Source: Fallopia convolvulus
Lineage: Eukaryota > Streptophyta > Magnoliopsida > Caryophyllales > Polygonaceae
Length of the DNA stretch: 64,000 bases
Assembly: GCA_964016875.1 (NCBI GenBank)
Contig: OZ024729.1
Span: 28,230,494-28,294,493 of the forward strand
Direction: 5' to 3'
Made by a program: the position numbers and the translations under genes. Of this stretch, positions 11,935 through 21,100 are shown piece by piece; position 1 is the first letter of the stretch, and each line of letters begins with the position of its first letter. The notes below the pieces were generated by a model. The model saw only the letters and a list, made by a program, of their open reading frames with translations, did no database searches and was not told the origin of the DNA.

Positions 11935-14900
11935 ATGGAAGGCGCCTCCTACCAGAGATTCCCCCGTGTCAAGATCAGGGAGATGAGAGACGACTACATG
12001 AAGTTCGAGCTCCGCGACACCGACGCCAGCGTGGCCAACGCTCTCCGCCGCGTCATGATCTCCGAAGTTCCCACCATCGCCATCGACCTTGTCGAGATCG
12101 AGGTCAATTCCTCAGTCCTCATCGACGAGTTTATCGCCCACCGTCTGGGCCTCATCCCCCTCACCAGCGACCGCGCCATGGCCATGCGCTTCTCCCGCGA
12201 CTGCGACAGCTGCGACGGAGATGGCCAGTGCGAGTACTGCTCCGTTGAGTTCCATCTCAGGGCCAAGTGTATCAGCGATCAGACTTTGGACGTTACTAGC
12301 AAGGATTTGTATAGTTCTGATCATTCTGTTGTGCCCGTGGATTTCTCTGACTCCCCTGGCGAGGATTCTTCTGATAATAGGTCTTTCCCTTTTTCTCCTT
12401 GCTCTTTCTCTCTGCTCAAAATTGAGCATTTATTTGGTTTTCTTGGGCATGAATTGGTTCATTCCTTTCCCATTTAGCTTAATTGCTCAACAATTCCTGT
12501 CTAGGGTTTGTGTTCCTTTCATGTTTTCTGAACAGCTCTTGAGCGATAGATGCTTAAGGGCTCTGCTTTAGAGTGATTGCGGTTGCTCTGATTTAATTAC
12601 GTTTTGATTTTGGTGAAGCCCGTGGAAAGCCACCGCCTTGAAATAACTGAGCCTGTTATTAGACTATCTATCATCAATGCTGCTGTGCCCGAGCTTATCA
12701 AAAAAAGAAACCCTAGAAGGGAGCACATTGATTAAAAAAAATAGAGCATGAAGTGGGAGTGTGTGTCTCTCTGTTGTCATTATGCTTTGGTATGAGATGA
12801 ACTTGGGAATTGATATCAGTACTTGAAACCAGTTTCAAAGTGAAGCAGTGTTGCATGAATGAAAAATCTTCACTCAACTACTATATAGCTTTTTGTGAAG
12901 CGTTTTACATTGTGTTTATGTGGCTGAGTATGCCACCTCGATGGTTCATTATTAGTTTTCAAGTGTCCACTGACAAATTCTTGAGTTTGTGTAACCTCAC
13001 TAGGATGATTCTGTTTATACTATGGCATCTTTTCTAACTGTACCTAAAACGTATCTTTCATTTATTTTTACTACCTTTTTTCAAATCCCCACACCCTCCC
13101 GTTTTTATGTCGGGGCAAGGGTGTGTATATCTTGGCTCCCTAGACCCCACCTGAGGCGGGTAAACACAGGTTTTGTTGTTGTTTTTTTGCCTTTTTTTCA
13201 AATCCCTTCCTGTTGTGAGTATGAGTTGGCAGCACTGGCCTAGATTTGCTGTTAAAAGCACTTACTCATTTTTGAATAGCAATATGTACAGCCAAGGTTG
13301 AGATGTACGTCTAGTAAAGAGAGATTTCGCCGGTCTAGCTGCCTAACTAAAATTTACATGGATAGTGGACACTAGTGCACCACATAGAACTCTTATTCAT
13401 ATTATGGATTATGATGCAATACAGGATAACAAGTTTTGATCATGCTTCTGATGGCTTATATAGCCTCCACCATATACTATTATTTTTGACTTGCCAAATG
13501 TATAGCAGCAGAGAATCAGCATTCATTATATCTTCTTTCTCTCGTTCCCTGTTTCTTTAGTTATTAAAATTGTAGGTATCCTGGCCTTCCCTGCAGCTGA
13601 ACCATGAAAGGCCTCTGATCTGTAATATTCTTCACTTGAGACCATTTTAGGGTAGTATAAAGAGTTTAAACATGTAGTTTCCAAGAAAAAACTGACAGTT
13701 GATGGTTGAAATAACTTAATTGGTGATTATTATGCCTTTTCTGTCTATGGAGAACTTACTTGGATTTCAGTGTTGTCTTGAACATCCTTTCAGGCAAATT
13801 TGTGGTTTGTAATTGGTGAAGATAGAAATTTAGAAAAAGGGGATGCAAGTTTCACCAGGCAAACCTGGTTGCACTTTCTTTAAATCTATTTCATATACGA
13901 TCATGTTGCAAGTTATCATTTGACCATAAGGCAATGACTAAAATCAATTTGTTGAATATGGTTGCATGTCATCAGAAAAGTTTGTTTGGTGTGGTTGATC
14001 TCTTGGATCTTTAATTGCAGGGGAATTATAATTGTGAAGTTGCGCCGTGGTCAAGAACTGAGTCTTAGGGCTATAGCAAGAAAGGGTATTGGGAAAGACC
14101 ATGCCAAATGGTCTCCTGCAGCCACTGTAACCTTCATGTATGAGCCAGAGATTCATATTAATGAAGATTTGATGGAGACCTTGACACTAGAGGAGAAAAA
14201 AAGCTGGGTTGAAAGCAGTCCTACCAAAGTGTTTGACATTGACCCTGTCACTCAACAGGTTTCTTCTCTCTTTCTGGTTTCATTTTAAATATTAAAAATC
14301 TTTAACATTCCCTGCAACAAAAGGATGTTTGATCTTATACTTAATTTGAACTTGCTTTCCTCAATTTCTGTTGAGTGTTGAGTAGATACTGCTTCCCTAT
14401 CACCCTAGACATTGATAGAAACTGCTTGTATTACACTACTTGTGAATAGTATTTAGATTATTTGTGTGGTGTTTGGTAAAATATAAGTTATGAGTTAACC
14501 AAGAACGAGGTTATTAGGTATGAGTTTGAAATTTGTTTATTTGATTCCAAATGGGTGGGAATTGTCAAACCCCACTTCCACAAAATTGATTCAATTAATA
14601 ATGGAAAAACAAAATACCAAATGCATCTTTAAGTAGTCCAGTATGCTCAGCATTGTCTTAATGAAACAGAATTGTAAACAAAGGAAATTTATTGCAGAAG
14701 GATCTAACTCTTCACCAGTCTTTCGTAATATGGCATGTAAGTTGGAATTTTGGCAGCTTGACCAATACTGAAACGTCAATATGTCAAATACAATCTACCT
14801 TCCCTATTGTCCATTTTTTCATGATATATGTAAGGCTGGTTTTTCAAGGATAATAAGCTGGTTATTTAAGATTCATAACATAGAATGAATGAAATAGTCT

Positions 14901-15297
14901 TGATTTTCTGAATTCATTGGATATCATGAAGGCTTGACAGAGTGTTGCGCTTGAGCTTAGAACTAGTGATACTATTGATGGCATAAATGTATATGATGTA
15001 TTTGCACTTTGTATTTCATCAATTCAGGTGATGGTAGTTGATCCCGAAGCTTATACATATGATGATGAGGTAATCAAGAAGGCTGAAGCCATGGGGAAAC
15101 CAGGACTTGTTGAGATATATCAGAAAGAAGACAGTTTTATTTTCACTGTCGAGTCAACTGGTGCTGTTAAAACCTCTCAATTGCTTTTGAATGCCATTGA
15201 AATTCTCAAGCAAAAACTGGACGCAGTTCGTTTGACTGAAGATACTGTTGAAGCAGACGATTTTGGTGAATTGGGTGCACACATGCGTGGTGGTTGA
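11935..15297 (+). CDS. NRPB3: DNA-directed RNA polymerase II subunit RPB3
   Basis: This is the alpha-like subunit of nuclear RNA polymerase II, which pairs with RPB11 to seed polymerase assembly. It has three exons: 11,935-12,380, 14,021-14,258 and 15,028-15,297. Introns are 12,381-14,020 (1640 bp, phase 2) and 14,259-15,027 (phase 0), both GT-AG. The product is 317 aa, the usual plant RPB3 size. The N-terminus has the alpha-like dimerisation segment (DASVANALRRVMISEVPT, residues 30-47). A zinc-binding loop with C90, C93, C99 and C102 follows. The second exon has KLRRGQEL...ARKGIGKDHAKWSP, diagnostic of RPB3/RPAC1-type subunits. The C-terminus ends FGELGAHMRGG, as in plant RPB3. The first ATG of the frame is used, and no lesion is seen. 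Intron 1 carries a SINE. A Pack-MULE ends about 180 bp upstream, leaving little proximal promoter of original sequence. Confidence 0.96.
13090..13189 (+). mobile_element. Short Au-like SINE in NRPB3 intron 1
   Basis: The segment has the 3'-end signature of the plant Au/TS SINE group: AGACCCCACCTGAGGCGGGT, then an ACACAGG-like stretch and TTGTTGTTG. It is flanked by perfect 17-bp copies of CCTTTTTTTCAAATCCC (13,073-13,089 and 13,190-13,206), a typical LINE-mediated target duplication. At 100 bp it is shorter than a full SINE, so the 5' tRNA-related part appears truncated. Confidence 0.75.
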
Positions 15298-16330
15298 TCA
15301 TCTTTTTATTTCAGGACTACTCATTTTAATCCATAGATCTGTAACGTTGCAGTTGTCTTCTATTTTGCTCTGGGATATGCTTCCTTCTGCCTCTAGGTAC
15401 AATTAATTGCATGCGAACTTGTTAAAAGAAAAACTGGCCTTGCACTGCCATTGCAAGCATAAACCCAATCCAGTGTATTAATCTTTATTTGCAAACTTTC
15501 TTGTTTCTGTTGGTTCCTTTTTCAATTTGTGTATGCGTCATTTGATCCTTGGTTTTTGGCATATCTTATTAAATATTGATCACTTGGAATTGAATTTAAT
15601 CTCCATGTAGTGTTAAGGGCTTCTCTGCATGCACTCATGAAACTTTTGGTCGATTCGCCTTCTGGCTAGATGCCCTTTTATATCATAGAAAAGACATGGT
15701 TGATGGATAGTTGGACACTAAACTTAATTGCCCCTTCAGAGTGACTGGTTGATGCACACATTCACAGCCATACTGATGATCAAAATATTCTCACAAATTC
15801 TCACAAATCAACTGGCAATAATATCTGAAATAAGTAGCAAAGTTGCTAATACTTGGTAAACAAGGGAGGAGGGTGAAATCAAGCTCAATAATGTCTAGTT
15901 GTACAGGCACAGCCATATGTACAGCCATGCATTAGTCCTATCCAAACTCTCTTCCAGTATAATATATTCCTCGTGAGTTGGTTCCCCAATCCAATAGGGC
16001 CTCGCCATTCTTCTTGACGTACAAGAATACAGGCTCTTGATATCAAAAGGCAGTTACATGCTCACTGTATAAGCAAGAGGTGTTATTTTTGGATGGGTTC
16101 CTCATTCCCATCCACTTCACGAAGAGAGTAAGAAGTTAGTGCCTCATGGTAAAATAATGGCTGATCGGATACACACGAAAAAAGACTTGTCATTTTCTTC
16201 AAGTGCTGTTGTAGCCATCTTATCCATTCATTCTCTCAAAATGGCGAACCAATGAGCTTGATGATGGCCCGGATGAGGAGCTTGACTACAGAAAATGATC
16301 ATGAAAATGATTAGAAGGAGCTGGATCACA
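15298..16330. other. NRPB3 3' flank and intergenic, no gene seen
   Basis: The first few hundred bases probably hold the NRPB3 3' UTR; no canonical AATAAA is evident close to the stop. The rest shows no supported frame or repeat up to the gypsy target site GTAGC at 16,331-16,335. Confidence 0.4.
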
Positions 16331-16335
16331 GTAGC

Positions 16336-17272
16336 TGATGTGATTCCATCGATGTCCGAGCCAACTATGGAGCACACTTCGGAACACTTGGAGGAGCAAC
16401 ACTTGGAGGAGCACACGTCGGAACACTTGGAGGAGCCTCGGCATACCCTAGACGCGCCAACAAGCTTGGATGGTGGCGCGCCCTTGCCTTCCGGTTTTGA
16501 TGGTGCCAAAGCTCAAGGAACTACACCACCTTATCTAGGTCGTATTACGCGATCCCGAGCTAAGGCCATTCTATGTCAAGTGCAAGATGAGCTCATGGGG
16601 TGTAGCTTTCCGAAAGAGTGCAATGAAGATGGTTGGAGTTTTATTCTACTTCATGGTTCTAAGTGACAATTCGACGGAAAGGACAATTATTAAGTTTTCG
16701 GGTTTTTGGGTTAATTTTTGTAATTTCCTTAAGTGAAGGGGCTAACTTTGTGAGTTTGCTTTCTAGGTTATATGGTCGTCCCCCTCACCCTTTGTTGCTA
16801 GATTGGACGAAAAACCTTGTTGCTTACTTTCCTTGCATCTTTCAATTGAAGTACTTGTTCTTTTTTTTCGTTCGTTCAATTCTCGTTGTTCAAGTTGTTG
16901 GTGAGTAATATCCGACAATCTCGGGCATCCTAGTTTGTTTGAGAGCTTGGTGAGTCATATCCAAGTTGTCAAGCATCCATATCCCCTTGTTCTTCCCATT
17001 TCGATCCATCATCCATCTCGGTGGTTTCTGCACCCCCTCAGTAAAATAGACATATCTTTCAATCCACTCATCATCTAGGTCTGAAATTTTGAGGGATTAA
17101 ACTAGACTCAGAGATCTAACTTCTCGAATTAGAATCACTCAATTCCGAGTTCGGACGAGGAAGATCCATCTAGTTGAAGACGGGTCAGTTGCGTGGTGTT
17201 TGTTGTCGGAATTCCTTGGATTCTCGTGGCGATCTCTTTGCACCATCATCCCTTCCATCGATCCGGCCATCA
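16336..17272 (+). repeat. 5' LTR of CRM-like gypsy element
   Basis: It runs from TGATGTGATTCC to CCGGCCATCA. It differs from the 3' LTR by a 9-bp segment (GTCGGAATT, near 17,208) and about eight substitutions. The first 331 bp duplicate the last part of the polyprotein ORF, which explains the apparent reading frame at 16,338-16,666. The phrase CGGAACACTTGGAGGAGC is repeated near 16,380 and 16,420. Confidence 0.93.
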
Positions 17273-17274
17273 AG

Positions 17275-17287
17275 TGGTATCAGAGCC
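17275..17287 (+). promoter_or_regulatory. Primer-binding site (initiator tRNA-Met type)
   Basis: TGGTATCAGAGCC starts two bases after the 5' LTR. It matches the complement of the 3' end of plant initiator tRNA-Met, the usual primer for minus-strand synthesis in plant LTR retrotransposons. Confidence 0.9.
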
Positions 17288-17761
17288 ACGCGAAGGTATC
17301 GCCATCTAAACCTTGTTCCGACCTTGAATTTCCACTTGTTGCAAGGTTTTAGGTTCGAACTCTTTATTGGCTGCGTTGTGTTGTTGTGTGCGACCATAGT
17401 GTCCTTGTTGTGTGTTGTTGTGGTCGTTGCTTTGTCTTGATCTTGTGGTTGTCTTGGCCGAGTGTGTGTTCAGCCATGGCTGCAAACCATGCTCAAAAAA
17501 CGTTCCAATAGAACACCCAAAAGAGTTATCAAAAGTTGGTAGTTGAAAGGGTGCATTTGTTGCTTGAATTTAAGCCTTTCTTTAGTGTTGGTTTTAAGTG
17601 TGTCTTGCTGAGTTAAAAAACGTGGGATTGAGGTCCAAACCAGCCTTGTTTGTTGTCATTACATGCTTGTTGTTGGCTACGGTGCTAGGATACGGGAACG
17701 ACACCAAGACGAGACATCTTGTGTTGTTGTTTAAGTGTCTTGAAATTTTTTGTTGAATAAT

Positions 17762-17951
17762 TAGAAAAACCTTGCCGGCGGCGAAAGCTAATAAGGGGCC
17801 AGGCATAGAAAGAAAGATTAAAGACTAGAAAAACCTTGCCCGACGGCGTAAAGCTAATAAGGGGCCGGGCACGAAAAGAGTAGTCATCTTGTAGTGCCTA
17901 GCAAAGGCCTACAAAGAGTAGTCGTCTAGTAGTGCCTAGCAAAGGCCTGCT
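17762..17951 (+). repeat. Two short tandem repeats in gypsy leader
   Basis: In the untranslated leader, a unit beginning TAGAAAAACCTTGCC is present twice with a 64-bp period (17,762 and 17,826). It is followed directly by a second unit beginning AGAGTAGTC and containing GTAGTGCCTAGCAAAGGCCT, present twice with a 38-bp period (17,877 and 17,915). A possible role in RNA structure, packaging or translation is speculative. Confidence 0.7.
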
Positions 17952-18173
17952 CGAAACAAAAAAAAAAATTAATTAATTTGTAATACTTGGTGTTGAGTCT
18001 TGGTGGTTTAGTAGCTTCCTAGCATTGTTTTCCTAAGCAAGTGTGTGGTGAATTCTCTCTTTGTTGCCTTTGTTGTTTTTGCCTACTTGCAACTTGTCGG
18101 ATTTTCATCTCGGGCAAGTCTTGGTGATTAATTCGTGTGACCTGTATACCTTGATCTTTGCCTTGTTTTTACG

Positions 18174-21100
18174 ATGACAAGTGTAGGTGATGACAAGAAT
18201 AAGGAACAAGTTGAGGAGACGTCCACTAGTTCGGTGGCTGCCATGTTGCAAAACATGCAACAATCCTTGCAACAATCCATTGAGGCTTTGGGAACTAGGT
18301 TGACTGATTTGGAGAGCCAAGTGCGAGGCCAAGATGATAGAGCACGGGTGTCTCAAACGGGGGCTCTACCAAGTGTGCTACAAAGCGCTAACCAAGTGGA
18401 GTCGTTACAAGAGGAGGCCTCTACTTCTTACTTGCCAAACTCGGAGGCGCAAGCATCCATCGGTGTGAGCACCTCCATGGGGATTATGCCTCCTTACATT
18501 CCTCCGACGAGCTTCAACAATCCACACTTTGTGGCCAATTCCGGGGTAAGGCCTTCATTTGCTACATTTCCTAATAATATTCCTATTAGTGCTACTAACT
18601 TGTCAGGTTATGGAGCGCCGAGCTATCAAGAGGTCAATCCTGCAACGGCTACTCAATCCCCACCTCTCTTGCATCTCCCAAGGCGCGGCCAACCTCCTAG
18701 AGGGCCGGCCAATGGTGGTGCCGGGCAGCCTTGGCATGGCGCGCCGGTGCAACAAGAAGAGCGGCCCCGGGATCCCCATTACGGCATCAAGCTGAACGTG
18801 CCGACGTTTTCGGGAACTTCCGACGCCGATGCCTGTCTTGATTGGCTTGCCAAGGTGGAGTCAATCTTTGACTTCTATGGCTATGATGATGCGAGGCGGG
18901 TGGCCATGGCGGCCATACACTTCACCGACTTTGCTTACCAATGGTGGCTCGAGGACAAGGCTTTGAGGAGAGCACGTCGGATGCCTCAACTTAACACATG
19001 GCAAGATCTAAGAGAGGCCTTAGAAGAGAGGTTCGTGCCTCAAGATTACACGGAGTGCATCCATGCCAAGTTGGAGCAAGTGCGTCAAGGAAACCGGACT
19101 CCCGATGAGTTCTACAACGAGCTGCGTATGCTCATCTTCCGTTCCCGAGTACAATTTCCCGACGGGTATGTCATCTCTAAATTTGTCAATGGGTTAAATT
19201 TGGAACTAAAAAATGTGGTGAGTATGCATCATTTTAGTAGGGGTACCGATATTGAGCAAGTGCTTCATTATACCAACCATATCTACAAGCAACTTGCTCA
19301 ACGGCGTTCGAGTTCAACCACTTCTCGAACGTGGCAGCCTTCATCCACGGCTCCTAAGGCACCACCAACTCAGTTTAGGAAGCCGGAAATAAGGAAGGAC
19401 TCGACTCCTCAACCGAGGAAAGAGTTTCCCCCATGTCCTCGGCAAGAAGGCGGTGTGAAGGCGAGCGACGTGAAGTGTTTCAAGTGCCTTGGACATGGGC
19501 ATTATGCTCGGGATTGTCCCAACGAACGAAAGGTTCTTCTTAACTCCCAAGGGGAGTACGAGTATGAGGAAGAAGGGGCTGCGGAAGAGGAAGAAGAGAG
19601 CCCCGAGGTTGAGGAAGACGGCCTCCATGTCACCGCCGAGGAGGGTGAGTGCTTCGTGGTACAACGGATGCTTTTCATGACGGAGAACACCACCACACCT
19701 AGCCAACGAGAGGTTATCTTTCACACTCGATGCAAAATTATGGATAAGGTATGTAGTGTGATTATCGATAGCGGGTCTTGTTGTAATATTATTAGTCAAG
19801 AGGTGGTGGATCGCTTTTCCTTGAAAACTACTTGCCATCGTTTACCTTATCCTCTATGTTGGTTGAATTCTAATGCCCCGATCCAAGTCAAGGAAAGGGC
19901 TCGTATTTGCTTTTCTATAGGGCCTTACAAGGATGAGGTGGAGTGTGATGTGGTGCCGATGACCGCTTGTCATCTTCTTTTGGGGCGCCCTTGGCAATAT
20001 GATAAGGGAGCTATTCATGATGGAGTCTCCAACGAGTATCACTTTCAAATGGAGGGAAAGAAGGTGACGTTGCACCCGATGACCCCCCATGAAATCATGT
20101 TGGACCACGCAGCGAAGGAGCAAAGGAAGAAGCATGCGCTTCGAGAGGGAAAGAAGGACAAGAAGCTAGCTCTAGGCGGCCCTTCTATGCCCTTGCTTTT
20201 GGCCAAACCGAAGGAGATTCTTCATACTTTCAAGGGAAGTGGCGTTTGCGTTTTACTTGTTTTTCAAGAATCTTATTTATCTTCCCAAGAATTAGTTGAT
20301 CTTCCTCCTTCCATATCTACTCTTTTGCAGGACTTTGAGGAGCTTTTCCAAGAAGAGGTGCCACCGGGACTACCACCGCTTAGGGGAATCGAGCATCAAC
20401 TCGACTTTTTCCCCGGTGCCACTCTACCGAACCGTCCAGCCTATCGAGCCAATCCGGAGGAAACTAAGGAGCTTCAACGGCAAGTCCAAGAGCTCCTTGA
20501 TAAGGGATATGTGCGTGAGAGCCTCAGCCCGTGTGCCATGCCCGTCATTCTTGTGCCTAAGAAGGACGACACATGGAGGATGTGCGTTGATTGTCGAGCG
20601 ATCAACAATATTACTATCAAGTATCGTCACCCGATTCCGAGACTTGAGGATATGTTTGACGGGCTGCATGGGGCGAGTCTCTTCTCCAAAATTGATCTCA
20701 AGAGCGGATATCATCAAATAAGGATGAAGGAGGGAGATGAATGGAAGACGGCGTTCAAAACCAAGCAAGGCCTATACGAGTGGTTGGTTATGCCCTTCGG
20801 ATTAACCAACGCTCCGAGCACTTTCATGCGCTTGATGAACCACGTCCTCCGCCCTTTTATTGGTAAGTTTGTGGTTGTATACTTTGATGATATTTTGATT
20901 TATAGCCACGATTTATCATCCCATGTCGAGCACCTTAGGCAAGTGCTTGAAGCTTTGAAACGGGAACGCCTATTTGCTAACTTCAAGAAGTGCCACTTTT
21001 GTTCGGATCACGTGGTATTTCTTGGTTTTGTTGTGAGTAGGAATGGACTTCAAGTAGATGAAGAGAAGGTGAAGGCGATTCAAGAATGGCCAACACCGAC

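Noticed and set aside
11808..12571. Alternative frames over NRPB3 exon 1, including Arg/His-rich and Ser-rich frames
   Set aside because: GC-rich codon use in the true frame keeps the other frames open; only the frame from 11,935 matches RPB3 and splices in phase.
16295..16666. Open frame before the gypsy element that looks like a small gene
   Set aside because: It is the 5' LTR copy of the polyprotein C-terminus, nearly identical to 22,970-23,297, and has no independent start in a conserved context.
17762..17951. Repeats in the leader as a CRISPR-like array
   Set aside because: There are only two copies of each unit, directly adjacent without unique spacers, in a plant retrotransposon leader.
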